NCBI RefSeq assembly: GCF_020184175.1
Contig: NC_065530.1
Coordinates: forward strand, 2,108,001 to 2,172,000
Reading direction: 5' to 3'
DNA: 64,000 nucleotides
Source of the DNA: Aphis gossypii
Taxonomy: Eukaryota > Arthropoda > Insecta > Hemiptera > Aphididae
How positions within the stretch are numbered: position 1 is the stretch's first letter; each line of letters starts with the position of its first letter. The position numbers and the translations under genes are program-made. Below are positions 1 to 12,300 of the stretch, one piece after another. The notes under the pieces were generated by a model. It did not search any database, was not told the DNA's origin, and was given only the letters and a program-made list of their open reading frames with translations.

Positions 1-232
1 CACCCTCGTTAACTCTAAATTATATGGGATCGATTCGGATTACGTCAAAATATAATCCCTTTTTTTTGGAAGTTTTTGGGTGATACCTTATTTGAGACGC
101 ACTCAAGATTATACGAATTCTGTCGACTGTGCTTGTCTTCTTCTGTAATTTGAGTTGCCTACACTTTAACTCGTTTTTTTGCTTTCCTTTTTCTGCTTTT
201 ACGCTTCTTAGTTGAGTTGCACGACCTTTACC

Positions 233-1098
233 ATGAAAGCTGTAAATACAAGTGCCTCATCTTCTCGCGCCGTCACTCGCTCAAATTCCACTAAGCTTAC
301 GTCTAATGCAAACTTGAGCCCTAACCAGGGAACTAATACGTCTACTAACGCCGATATTATGGCTACGCTTAATGCTTTACACGCATAAATCTAGCAAGGC
401 CTAATTTATTAATTCATCATCTCAGTTCAACGATATAAAAGGTGAACTTAAACGTTTGGTATCGCATATTGCTGAACTGAAGATAGAAAACTCCAAATTA
501 CGCAGTGAGGTTGACAACCTCAAGCTTAAAGTTTCAAAAATTGAATCCACTCAACCACTGTCTTCTCCTCCAGAACTTGTTTCTCAAATTCAACAGAAAA
601 CATTTGAGCGGGATAAGTGTCGTTTAAACGTCTTGGTTTACGGTTTGCCTGAATCTTTGACAACTTCTACCAGTCAGTGTAGTGCCGACGACAAATCATC
701 ATTTGTAAAATTATTTAAACTTTTAGGTACTCCACTTCCAGCGTTTTTGAAATATGTCAGGCAAGGAAAACCAAAGACCGACAACCCCTCGTTCAATGAA
801 AATTATCTTCAGTAGTAAGAAAGAGACTTCTGGTATACTTAGCAGTTATAATAACCTAAAACGGGATGATGCCACTTTCCCTAATAGGTTTCGTATGGTC
901 AAAACCCCCTTACAGCATCAGCTGCTTAGGTCTTGTCACCGAGAACTCGACCGTAGGAATAAAAATAGTGAAAAGGACCTATGTATACGATTCGTCAATG
1001 GTATCTCCAAGGTTACCTCTGTCCAATCAAAAAACAACGACTATCGTCAGCATCATCATCCATATCAACCTCCATCCCAGCGGGTGATAAACCAATAA
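233..1098 (+). pseudogene. LINE ORF1 remnant (coiled-coil protein)
   Basis: An ATG at 233 opens a Ser/Thr/Asn-rich stretch that stops after about 50 codons. From about 456 a second frame shows heptad-like leucine/isoleucine spacing (HIAELKIENSKLRSEVDNLK), typical of the coiled coil in LINE ORF1 proteins. It is followed by RDKCRLNVLVYGLPES, which resembles the start of the RNA-binding part of such proteins. The frame shifts again near 750-815. There is no intact ORF1, and no zinc knuckles can be read with confidence. The position just upstream of the endonuclease remnant supports the assignment. Confidence 0.65.
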
Positions 1099-1892
1099 CG
1101 GGATACTATCAAAATGGTCGTGGGTTAAGGACCAAACTTTTCACCTTGAACTGTAATGTTTATAACTTAGATTATACTTTTATTATTTTAACCAAGTCTT
1201 GGTTTCATGAAAATATTCATGACAATGAGCTTGGTCTTTTTAATTATAATATATTTAGGTTCGATAGATGTTTAAGTACAAGTGTTTGTAATAGAGCTGG
1301 TAGTGTTTTGATTGGTGTCAAAAAAGGTATAACTTCTTCGTTACTTTCTGTCTCATGTATAAATGTAGAACATATTTTTGTTGAATTAATTGTACATTCT
1401 TCTAAATACCTAATCGGTAGCGTCTATTTCCTTCCAAACTATCCACAAGATTCTTATTAACGATATATGTCTTCAGTTGACTCTTTCCCCCAGCGTTATC
1501 CTAATCATTCTTATATTTTTGCTGGTCACTTCAACCTACCAAATATTATCTGGTCTAATGGCAATAGTGGCGTCTCTTACGCATCTAATACTATCCTTCG
1601 TAGGCCTTGTGCCCCTGAATCTTTCGCCTATTTTGGATTCTTCCAAAAAAATTGTATATTAAACAGCTATGGATCTCTTCTAGACCTCATATTCTGCAAT
1701 TCCGACCTTATATATGTTGAAGCATCCTCTGATCCTCTTATTCCACCTGATCTCTACCACCCCCTCTACTTATTAAATGCCCTGGAAAAAACAATCAACC
1801 GCTCTTTAATAATATACATTCTTTTTATAATTATCACAAAGCTAACTATCCCAATATTATTCAATTTATGTCTGTCTACGATTGGGAATTAA
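1090..1892 (+). pseudogene. LINE endonuclease domain remnant
   Basis: The conceptual protein begins GYYQNGRGLRTK, matching the opening of insect LINE apurinic-like endonucleases, which usually read YYQNVRGLRTK. It continues with IILTKSWFHENIHDNELGL (family form LTETW) and AGSVLIGVKKGI. After a break at 1459 comes AGHFNLPNIIWSNG, the degraded form of the catalytic GDFNLP motif with Asp changed to His. The Glu of LTETW is Lys here. Loss of these catalytic residues plus frame breaks means the domain is dead. In an intact element this enzyme nicks the target DNA to prime reverse transcription. Confidence 0.8.
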
Positions 1893-2039
1893 CTTTCTCC
1901 GAATATGATGTTAACTCCGTTACAAATATTTTCATGGACGCTATTCACTCTTCAATTCTCCAATTTGTCCCAAAAGTTAATTTTACTGGTTCAAGGTTTT
2001 CTGGTTGAGCCTCTAAAGAGGTAAAAAAAAAAAAAAAAA

Positions 2040-3810
2040 CAACAACTTGTTCGACTTAAAAATAAAGCACATGCAGTTTTTAAGTGCACATTTGATCCAC
2101 ATGACTACCAGTCTTTCTCCCTTCTTCGGGCAAAATGTAAACGTGAATCTAGGAAATGCTTTAGACTTTTTATTGAACGAACAGAATCCTCTTTTGTTTG
2201 CTGCCCTAATAAGTTCTGGGACTTTATCCGTGAAAACCACAAAGCAAAGTACAATTCCTAAAACCGTTTCTCTTAATAACCTCACTAGTACTAATGTACG
2301 GGAAACTGTTGATTTTTTTGCTTCTCATTTCAGCTCTGTTTACACATCTGCTCACAGTATCCAGGACACTGAGTCCCTTAGTATTCTTTTCTTTGATCTA
2401 CCTAACAATATTTACTTCTCCATTGATGATGAAGTTATGCTCCCTACGCGGAGTGTCTTCAGTTGGCCCTGACGATATTCCGGGAGATTATTTCTATCAC
2501 CTTAGGCATGTCATCTCCTTTCCAATATGGTTGCTTTTTCGGCGATCGCTTGATGAAGGTGTTTTTTCTGGAATTTGGAAAATCAGCTACGTCACTTCTA
2601 TTTTTAAATCTGACATCGCATCAGACATAAAGAATTACCGACCAATATTCATTCTTTCTCATTTATCAAAATGTTTTGAGTCTTTAAAGTTGGATAGTAT
2701 TATGCCTTTTCTAAATCCAGTCCTGATAGATGAGCAACACGGTTTTTGACCAGGGCGTTCAACTGAAACTTACAACGTTACTTTTAGTAAATATATTTAT
2801 GATGCTCTCAAATGTGGTTCCCAACTTGACGTAATTTATACAGATTTTGCTAAAGCGTTTGACTCCGTCAACCATGAAGAACCTGTATCTGTACTAAAGG
2901 CCCTTGGGTTCGGCTACCCTCTGCTAAAGTGGATTCGATCCTATCTACTGTGTAGACTTCAATGGGTGAAGGTTTTAGGATCAACATCTTGCATATTTAT
3001 GGCCACGTCTGGTGTCCTTCAGGGATATCCTATATTCTCGTTATTCGTTAATAGTGTCTCAAGTATCCCCCCCATTGCAAACTTCTGTGTTTTGCTGATG
3101 ATATAAAAATTTTTCTCGAAATCGGTGTTGTGGGGATTTGTTTAAGCTTGCAAGAGGACTTTAGACAGATTTGTTAAGTGGACTGAAGTTATTGGGTTAA
3201 TTGTTAATATATACAAATGTAAATCTATGTCATTCACCAGACTTCACTTTTCTTATGTCTTTTCCTATTCAATTAATGGAATCATTCTTACCGCCGTTGA
3301 TAATGAAGTTACTGATCTTGGCTTAATCTTTGTTCCTTCACTGTGCTCTAGAGCCCACATTGACCATATTACGTGCGAAGCAAATTAAGTATTAGGCTTC
3401 ATAAAGAGAGTAGCAAAGGAACTTAAATTTTCTAGATCCCAAAAGGCTGGTTAGCTAATTGTGCTTTAGTCAGACCGATTCTTGAGTATGGTTCCGTTGT
3501 GTGGAACCCTTGCTTGTTGATACATAGCTAGCAAATTGAGCGTGTTTAGCGCAAGTTTCTCAGCTTCACAGGTTACAATTTAAGTATTGTCCATCTTTCT
3601 CATGACTATACCCCATTACTCCAAAACATGAACTTACTAGCCGATCGCCGTAATGCCCGTAACCTAACCTTTCTTCAGAATATCATCTGTGGTAAAATCA
3701 ATTCCCCCTCACTACTTCAACACATTAGCTTCAGAGTTCTTTCACGATATACCGATATACCCGTAACATTGATCCATTCACTGTTCCGTTATGCACCACT
3801 GATTATTTAA
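2040..3810 (+). pseudogene. LINE reverse transcriptase remnant
   Basis: Pieces of a reverse transcriptase are spread over several frames: KNYRPIFILSHLSKCFE, then YTDFAKAFDSVNH with the first catalytic Asp region, then SGVLQGYPI in place of SGVPQGS, and FADDIKIF near 3090-3115, which is readable only after a frameshift. A thumb-like segment (YSINGIILTAVDNEVTDLGLIF) follows near 3270-3340. The end (LADRRNARNLTFLQNIICGK) matches the C-terminal tail of many insect LINEs. A TGA at about 2748 and several later stops interrupt it. The family assignment is strong; function is excluded. Confidence 0.85.
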
Positions 3811-3859
3811 AAAATCACTCGTTATATGAGACAGGCCAATTATTATTGAGACACCTTCA

Positions 3860-6583
3860 CCTACTTCAATTTAATACGTTTGTGACATCATACTCGTATT
3901 TCTGATCTGTTTTATTTATTATTTTATCCTGTATCCATATAATTTATATATGACGTTTGTTTCTATACATTATTATTTTTGATTGTAAATACTAAACTGT
4001 TCTAATATTTTAAATGGGTTTCCACTGGTCAATATATAAAATATTTAATAAGGTAATTTCAGATTACACCTGGAAAATTCTATCTGAGATTAGGCCATAA
4101 TAAATGTATAATACAAAAATACACAATGTACAAATATATAATATTTATTAATTGCAGAATAAAATAATTGTATAATTTATATTTTATTTGAACATGTTGT
4201 CTAAGAACATCGACAATAAATGTTGTCACATTGACTCTGAAAAAAATATTTATAATTATTAAAAATCATTAATTTTGTTTTTCAGATACTATAACTTCTT
4301 TAATAATTATTAAAAAATAATTAGTTTACTCGCTTATTAATTCATTATGTACAGTACTAATCGTAAATCTTATAGTTTGCCCGTTATGATTGCGATGTTT
4401 CATAATTATTTTTAATAATTACGCTTATGGCTTTTTATATCCATTTAATTTGATAATAACCTATAGCTATCGTCGAAGCTGATAATGTTTATAAAAGTGA
4501 ATTATAATCAAGTTTCGAAGTCTTTTAAGATTCAAGACTACACCATACTTTTCACCGATGAATCTAAAATGGTAGCCGGTGTAAAAGAAACAGTGGTATA
4601 TAAAATACAATCAAACTAATGTATGTGCTTAAACTTCTTTACTTTTTGTTAAATCTACATTACCAAAGCTCTTGCAGTCACCCATACATTCACACGCTAT
4701 ATAACAAAACGTAATAAACAATTCCATTAGGTATAGCCAGTGACTCCCTTAGCATAAATAAATAAGCATCAAAAACTACTATCATATCTCAAAAATTTAG
4801 AACCAGATTATTTTTCCCTTAAAACCAATGCACAGATCGTCATCATGATTTAGATATCAAGAGATATGAGCATCCTGCAAAAAAATAATTAGTAGAAATT
4901 TATGCTAAACAGACTATAATCTCATTTAAATCACTTCATTACATACACTCAAAACATTTTATCAACAATCGCATTTTAAACAAATGTTACTTCTCGCGAT
5001 CAACACTTCACACCAAACTTAATGCAATTAAATCTAACATTCTTCCTAGGACAATCATATCACTATTTCAGACTTATGTAACATATATATTATCACTCCT
5101 GTTGTTGCTTTAATAAAACAATTAAAATAAAAACTATAAATTAATAAATGAACTAAAAATATGAAAACAGACTAGTAAAATAATTATCATTATACGTATA
5201 GTCTACTTGATTTATATATTGACATATTGTTTTTACTATTTCAACTAATGATACAAGAAAGAAAATAAAAAGTAGAAAAATATTATTTGAGATCAAATGT
5301 AACTAATATAGAGCCTTTATTGAAGTTTATGAAAAATGGTAAATAATGTCACATTTAATTTTAATTTATTCTCAATAATACAAAATATTACGTAACTCAG
5401 TATAATTGTATTAAAATAAATAAATATTGTTGGATATCGCATATTATTTGATAAAATATGTTTATCATAATTATTATACGTTTTTATAATTACTTAACTC
5501 TTATAAAAGTAGCGTCTTTCATTCGGTTTTTGAAGTAGGAATATGATTGTGCAAATTTCTTACCGTCAATAAATTGTTGAGACCTTTTTACTTAATTTTA
5601 TTAAATTTTGTGTATTATGATTTTTGACATGCAATTTCTAACCTAACTACATGAATTAATATAAATTTGATTTTAAATTGCATTATATATTTATAATTCA
5701 TTATATATAAAACGACTGTTGTCAATTAACAATAATATATATTAATTTTGATATGAGATTTTAAATTTAAATACAAATAGACTGAAATACGGCTACATTT
5801 CACAACATTATATTATGTTCAATGATATAAGTTTTTCAGGCGCATACTAGTTGCCTCCCAAAATATACGAATTGCCTCCCGTCCTTATTGTAAATAAAAA
5901 GGTTAATTTACACTAGTGGCCCCCGACTACTAGGTAGTTCATAATTATATATGAGTTGCCTCCCATATAGAATTTAAGTAATGGTTTATAAACTTCACTA
6001 AACAGTTCTCCATAAATAGATAATGTTTATTCATTATTACAAATATCAGACTTGGTTAAAAACAATAATAATAAAAAAAATTATACTGCTTTTAAAAAAT
6101 ATATGTAGATTACAGATAAAAAACATCAGTCTAAGTATGATAGTAGTATTATTGAATGTTATAAAAGTATTTATATTTTATACACAAACATTTGCTGTCT
6201 GGGATACGACATTAATAAAAAAAAATTACACAACTATAAAAATAATAAATCAATAAGTCTAACAAAATAGAAAGTAGTACATATTATTGCTATTATTAAT
6301 CAATAAAATAAATTTAAGGTAATAATAATATAATATAATATGCATATAATGGTAAAAAAATTTTTATGACATTGCTTAGACTTGTATATTTTAGCCTATA
6401 TTTGTACCTAGATACTCAAAATTTGATATTTTTTCACTTTTTTTTTATTTGGGTATCAATGAAAATTATTTTGTTTCTAATTTGTAATCGTCCATGTAGT
6501 TTAGGCTTATTAGAACTTTGTAATAAAATTACAGTCTCAGTCTGAATTAATTTTAAAACTTTGATAAATTTGTATATATTAGG
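3860..6583. other. AT-rich intergenic DNA
   Basis: No coding region is supported here. The sequence is dominated by A/T with short direct repeats. The only odd spot is a GC-richer patch at 5840-5965 with three copies of a TTGCCTCCC motif, listed separately. Confidence 0.6.
5851..5964 (+). repeat. Three copies of TTGCCTCCC
   Basis: The nonamer TTGCCTCCC occurs at 5851-5859, 5872-5880 and 5956-5964, each preceded by AG or AA, inside a 1-kb stretch that is otherwise almost pure A/T. A C-rich segment (GTGGCCCCCGAC) lies between copies two and three. This is probably a fragment of a repeat, but no ends are visible. Confidence 0.5.
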
Positions 6584-6748
6584 ATGCGGAGACTCAAAAT
6601 AGCTATTATATTTGTTATGGTGTTATGGAAGGATTCTCATGCATTGATATTGTGCGACGAATATGTCAATGACGTCCTGGGATATTATACGCACTCGTCT
6701 ATATTGACATTACCTGTGACGGACGACAGTCAACTAAAACACAGTTGA
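6584..6748 (+). CDS. Possible small secreted peptide, 54 codons
   Basis: An ATG-started frame of 54 codons ends in TGA. Its first 20 residues (MRRLKIAIIFVMVLWKDSHA) look like a signal peptide: two basic residues near the start, a hydrophobic core, and a small residue pattern S-H-A that would suit signal peptidase. The mature part would be about 34 residues with a single Cys and no recognised domain. The ORF is more GC-rich than its surroundings. An acceptor-like sequence (TATATATTAG) directly precedes the ATG, so it could be a first coding exon. Against this, it is short, unspliced as read, and has no homolog I recognise. It could be chance or a decayed exon. Confidence 0.3.
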   Translation: MRRLKIAIIFVMVLWKDSHALILCDEYVNDVLGYYTHSSILTLPVTDDSQLKHS

Positions 6749-8881
6749 TATACAAACATGGATTAGTGGATACAAATATTATTCTCGAAATGTTATATTC
6801 TTCTCTTACAAATACATACAGATTAATATTATTGTTGTTATTAACACTGTTTCAAAATTAAATTATAACTTAAACGACTTATGATAATTATGTACTTTTT
6901 ACAATATCAATAAGGTAATAAAAATAAACGCGAAATATATCTTGCGTGTGCTCATTAAATATTAAAACATTATATTATACTATTAAATATAAATACAACT
7001 ATTCTGCTTAATTAAGTTTCCCAATACTCACGATAATGATATTATAATTTATAAATAAGTGTTATATTATAATATTATTATGTTTAATAAAATGACGTGT
7101 GAGACAACGAACGCGAAGGCGTAGAGGTACTTATAAAATGTGATTTACATAATAGTATTATAAAAAAAGATTCATCGAACATGATCACGACCATTTATTT
7201 TTATCCCTTTAAAATGTATTCGTTAATTTGCAATTATACTTAATGCCTATATCTCCAAATACATACGTAAATGTTGTGAAAATACGAATTATTATTTTTC
7301 AGTAAAAATTATTATGTATTATTATTATTATTTTTAAATTCTGATTAATATACATAAATCTCATAGTTTTTTTTTTTAAATGTTAATGAATATATCAAAA
7401 TCAACATTTTAACGAATAGTCCTTAATAATTATTTCACACAAATTAAAAAAAAAAGATTTAATACTTAATACTAAAATTCTACTCAGGTAGTCACTCTCT
7501 CAACATCAAACATTTTTAAAATTAATTATCATCCATAGATTACATAAAGTTTTAGGTTAAAACTATTTGTTTTTGAATTTCAATAAAGATACTTAAATAA
7601 TAAAAAAAAAACAACAATATTACTAAATTACTACTTGCATATAAATACATAAAAATTAATAAATTATTTAGCAAATTTTGAAATAAGTTCTTAAATTAGC
7701 TTAGACGTAAAACGAACATAATAGTAAATTTTCCATTTAAAAATTATATTTTCATTGTTGGTTAGGTAATTTACTATCTGATTGACAAACTAATAAAACT
7801 GAATATTGAAATGCGTGTAGTAAATGAACTTAAGTTGTCCGTAATATTTTGGCGCGTACTCGTTTATCATTGCACCCACTTCATGAAATATTATGATTAT
7901 TTATAAAAATAAAAAAATAATCTAATAATATATTTCCTAAAGAATTTAATGATGCGTTCATTTTCCACGTTTGCTTTAATAGTATAGCTAAGCTAATATT
8001 TATACTTCGGACTTTATTAGAATAGTAGTACTAAGAAAATTGTTATGTTTAATTTTCATGACCGACATTTTATAATTTTTGCTTACCTCCTCGTATATTT
8101 TCATCAACAAAGCCAATGTGATTTATGAAAATGTTTTTGATGACTCACAGAAATGTAAACTATATATTAATTATTTAAAAATGTATAAAAATATATTTTG
8201 TATAATTTTGGAAAATTCAACAGACTAATAATAACATATGGTACGTATCATAATTTATTACATTTAAAATAAAAAAAAAAAAAATTATACAAATTTAAAC
8301 ATATATTTAAATAATATTTAAACGCCATTGACAACAAAACAGTTTCAAAAACATTTATATTTTGTTATAATTTAAAACAATTTAAAAATTTAATTTACAC
8401 TAAACAGATCAATTTTAATTCAAAACAAATAAGCAATTTTTTTGTTAAAATTATTATATAAACGATAAATCAAAAAAGTAGTAGTATCTTTGCAGATACA
8501 AAAAACAACATAAATACCTACATAATATTCATTTTTCAAAGTTGACTACCTTAACATCTTTTTTGTAATACGAATTAACGAATGGCGCGTGATGACAATG
8601 GTGATAAGTAATATTGATTTTGATGAGATATATAATATGATCCAGGTAAGTATTATGTGTGTACCGTCGTGGCCGTTTCCACGCGGATAGCGAAAATCAC
8701 ACCGACAAAATGTTGGTACAATATTTAGTGAATACCATTTCTACGAGTTATGACATATGAACAATACAAAAAGTGAACAAGATACTCATCTTTATCTTAT
8801 TATCGTCAATGTACGTGCAAATGCCATTGAACCGTGTCTGAAGACGAGTTTTCACGGTGTTGGTGATCGTTCTTAAAAGTT
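6749..8881. other. AT-rich intergenic DNA, 3' flank of the acidic orphan gene
   Basis: No gene can be supported. The stretch contains poly(A/T) runs and ATT arrays. A perfect donor-like CAG/GTAAGTAT is present on the plus strand near 8643-8652, after a short ATG frame at 8582, but no matching downstream exon is visible. Confidence 0.55.
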
Positions 8882-9625
8882 TCATTCCGACAGAATGTTT
8901 GAAGCCCGTCGTTCGCGGCAATCACCGCCGCTACAGCAACAATACTTCCTTCCGAAATTTAGAAGTATTCTTCTAAATGCCAAAAGCAACGATTTTCGTT
9001 TTTTTGGCATCGGCTTAGGAACTGCCTTTATCGAGTCGCTACCTGCAGTTAACACGTCCGTTGTTTCCTCCTCTGTGTCCGATGACCTCGTCATTTTCTG
9101 AAATTGAACACATGTTTGATCTTCATCGGAAGTAAGCGATCCTGTTAACCCAGATTTTACTAGGAACGATATTTCCGGTGATAATTCGACATTTTCGATC
9201 GATTCATTGTTGTCTACCATCACTGCAGTTATGGTACTTATATTTTCCACGTTCAGGTACGTCTCATCCACATTAAAATACCTTGTACTTACTGCTACTA
9301 TTTCAGTAGCAGGATAGATCTGAATATCTGAAAGCAGGGATCTGCATTCGTCTTCGTCGTCGTCACTTAAAGAAGTAGACGTACACGAGCGATCCATCTC
9401 CAATTCCGATTGTGTCTGTTCAAATAACTGATCAAGCATTCCTCCAGACGCAATTACCACTGATTCGTCAACCGACAAGTCTTCATCTACTTCTTCATCT
9501 TCGTTTTCGGGTTCGTCTTCATCAATGTCCATATCCACTGGTGTCATGTCATCCAACTTAAGGGAAAACCTTACCTCTTCGAAAAACTCGTCGAGTAATC
9601 TTGGTTCTCCGGTATCACCATCCAT
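8882..9625 (-). CDS. Intronless acidic orphan protein, 247 aa
   Basis: This is the longest intact frame in the window outside Rdl. The ATG at 9625 is the first one after an in-frame TAG about 50 nt upstream, and the local sequence AATAATGG is a reasonable insect start context. The first two thirds are strongly acidic, with DE-rich runs near residues 34-50 and 88-94. The C-terminal 50 residues switch to basic (PKPMPKKRKSLLLAFRRILL), then a Cys cluster (KYCCCSGGDCRERR), and end in NILSE. There is no signal peptide or membrane span. The basic stretch could act as a nuclear signal or membrane-binding patch, and the Cys cluster could be acylated or bind metal; both are inference. The GC content is well above the flanks, which supports coding. 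I do not recognise the family. A retrocopy or a lineage-specific gene are both possible. Confidence 0.6.
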   Translation of the reverse strand: MDGDTGEPRLLDEFFEEVRFSLKLDDMTPVDMDIDEDEPENEDEEVDEDLSVDESVVIASGGMLDQLFEQTQSELEMDRSCTSTSLSDDDEDECRSLLSDIQIYPATEIVAVSTRYFNVDETYLNVENISTITAVMVDNNESIENVELSPEISFLVKSGLTGSLTSDEDQTCVQFQKMTRSSDTEEETTDVLTAGSDSIKAVPKPMPKKRKSLLLAFRRILLNFGRKYCCCSGGDCRERRASNILSE

Positions 9626-12120
9626 TATTAAATGATTGGTATAAATAAGTTTTAAATTGCAAGAAAAAATCTATTTTAGTAGGACTAGTTTTTCGTTTCG
9701 AAATATAAACGTCACTGAAATTATAAATTATTATATTATATAGATTATATAAACATTGTTATTATGTTTACTTAACAACAAATACAATTCAATATAAATG
9801 TTATCCCTAACGTGCGTTTTCTAAAAATAATATACAACAGTTTTACAATATTTTTTTTCAATAATATGATATATTATGCATTACATTTTTCATTTTTTTA
9901 TTTTTTTTTTTTGTAATTTTTACTTCTATATTAAATAGTATTTTTTTATTTCCATATTTATCAAAAACTTCAAAATTTCGTTATCACTAGGTTTATACTA
10001 GGTATATTATTTCCATATAAATCTATATGGAGACAATCAGTATAATAAGTATAATAGACAATACCAGTTAAATAACAGATTACCCGTCGTTTTACAAATT
10101 TAGAATATCAGCTCCTGATATTAATGATACGCCAGTATCACAAAATGGCAAAACTGCATTACACCACATATTTTAGAATGACTCAGTCACAGTGAAGATA
10201 ATAAAATAATATATTTTATTCAGTAGAGCTATGATAATAATAATAATAATATATATTATTATTTGGACAAAAAAAGGTTTATTTTAAATTATACGTAATA
10301 TTATAACAAATAATGCATTCGTTTCTTAATACAAAATATTAAATACTTTATTATAAATATGGTTATAAATTAAAAAAAAAATCAAAAACCGAATAAATAC
10401 ATGGTTAGGTTTACATAACATTAAAATTGTGATGAGAATACTTGATGAATCATTCTGTATATAATATTATACACATGACGAGTGTACAGGGGGTAAAATA
10501 TCCACCCGGGTGCCAATGATTAACGGGAAAAGAAGCCAACCAGCTAAGTGAGTACAGCCGTAATCACCCTCTACACATCCCGAAAGCAGCACTCGAAGTT
10601 TATCCGGTAGAATATAATATAATTTGCGAGCGCTTCGTGAATGAGAAAACAAGAGAGAGAAAATTGCGGTGGTGGAACAACAGTTGAAAATAACGTATAC
10701 GGTGGTAATATTAAAATATATTATTGTTATTTTGAATTCTGTAGGGGTCAGATTATTTTAAAAGTGGTACTAAAAATACTTAAATAGGTACTATGCTTAT
10801 TTTTAAAAGTTTTTTTTTTTACCAAAATTTTAAAACCACACAAAACACATATCTCTTCTAGCGATATTCTTAAGCTTATAATACAGTGTTTTTCGATGTT
10901 TTTAAGTTTATGCTGGATAAAACTGTTGTTTTAACTGTGACAACGGTAACTGACTGTTAAATATTGAAAAACTGTCTAGAGAAGAAATTCTATATCAGTA
11001 AACAGTAAGAAGGCATACGTGTCGTATATTATCTACCGTCAATTTATCGAAGTCTGGTGCAACCTACACTAATAACTGTAGGTATCAACTTTTTCTTCCA
11101 TATTAAGTACACACACTAATTTTATACCTTTATTTATAATTTACTATACTTTTAACTCTACACACTTTGTTAGTATGTTTTTGGTACTCGTTGAAGAATT
11201 TTTATGATTTTTCATAAAACTTAATTCTGTAATATTAAAGCGAGTGGGTATAAATTGTGTTCTAAGATTATGGATTTTTGGTATGCATACTGTTTGACTT
11301 AAGGATAGTGGTAATCAAAATTGTGATACTAATATATACGATATTTGTTTACTGCTGATATCAATAATGGATTAGTATTATCTTTTTTTCAGTATTTTCG
11401 GTGAATTTGGAGTGATTCTAATATTAAGGAAATTTCAAAAATTATGTTTATATTAATTATTTATTATTGCTTAAAAAAGACCACAAAATATACTGAGTTT
11501 TTTAAAAATGTAAAAAAGTTTGTACGGAATATCAATACTACCGGTATACCAAAAATACTGCCAATCGCAGTTTAAATTTAAATTATAATGTTAATCGACT
11601 TAATTTAATTTTAATAAGTGAGATCTAGAAACATCATTACTCATAATAATTTTAGAAATAGAACCAGAAATTAATATTTATTCTGACAAGTGAACCACCT
11701 TACATAACTCTAAAGCCGTGATTTTTCTTACCAAATTATTTTATACACACAAAAGATTTTGCAAATCCAAACGATTAAACACAATTTATGGAAACACATT
11801 AAAGTAAAATCTAGTTTAGCTATAGTATAATATGAGATCAAGTGGTGAATAATATAAAGTTACTGGATAAACAATATACTTTAAGAATTCTGGCAATCAT
11901 GTATTAAATTACTTTCTTTAATGGTTGTACTGAAAAGCCAAATACTTTTAATATTGAAAAAATACTTCAGATATACTTGAATATGTATATAATATAGGTA
12001 TTTATTTTATTTTTCTAGTGAGAGATATTTTTTGGTACTTCAAATAATAAAAACACGACTAAGATCTTGTATATGAAACATATCTAATGTTTAAATGAAT
12101 TGTCTTTATCATTCATTGAA
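9626..12120. other. AT-rich intergenic DNA with one GC-richer patch
   Basis: No coding region is supported. A GC-richer patch at about 10480-10690 stands out and has a 61-codon open frame on the minus strand starting at a non-standard or chance position. It lies about 0.9 kb upstream of the acidic orphan gene and could hold a non-coding first exon or promoter, but no motif proves this. Confidence 0.5.
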
Positions 12121-12124
12121 TACG

Positions 12125-12300
12125 ATATTACTTCATCAGGTGCGTACACAAAAATAAATTTCCGGGGGGGAGGGGGTCATAAAAAAATTTACAATAATTA
12201 ATATTTATCGATGAATGATGATATAAATAAACTACACAACTATTAATTTTCGAGGGTGGTTTAAACCCCCAAACCCCCCCTTGTATTCGTGCCTGTACTT
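12125..12300 (-). repeat. Fragment of a dispersed repeat with G/C homopolymer arms
   Basis: A G-rich run (about 12163-12177) and a C-rich run (about 12267-12281) flank about 100 bp of AT-rich sequence. The minus strand translates to GGVWGFKPPSKIN and DPLPPGNLFLCTH, low-complexity phrases that look like the chance translation of a repeat end rather than a protein. A similar G-run followed by GGGGGCTAAGCC occurs near 21030-21070. Confidence 0.4.

Larger units (their letters stand above)
1..3860 (+). mobile_element. Decayed non-LTR retrotransposon (Jockey/CR1-like LINE)
   Basis: This stretch reads as a LINE with the usual order of an ORF1 protein, an endonuclease and a reverse transcriptase, but the frame changes many times and stop codons interrupt it. 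Landmarks are an ORF1 start with a Ser/Thr-rich N terminus near 233, endonuclease-like sequence at about 1090-1900, reverse-transcriptase sequence at about 2400-3120, a thumb-like segment near 3230-3420, and a C-terminal tail at 3628-3810. A run of A at 2023-2039 falls inside the coding region, so it is not the tail of this copy. The 5' end may lie outside the window, and the 3' end is not sharply defined. No target-site duplication was found. The clade is a guess from the domain order and motif spelling. The copy cannot make its own proteins. Confidence 0.85.

Noticed and set aside
8582..8652. Plus-strand short ATG frame followed by a perfect CAG/GTAAGTAT donor
   Set aside because: The frame stops before the donor, and no matching downstream exon was seen.
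8895..9101. Plus-strand 68-codon frame within the acidic orphan gene
   Set aside because: Antisense shadow of the longer minus-strand frame.
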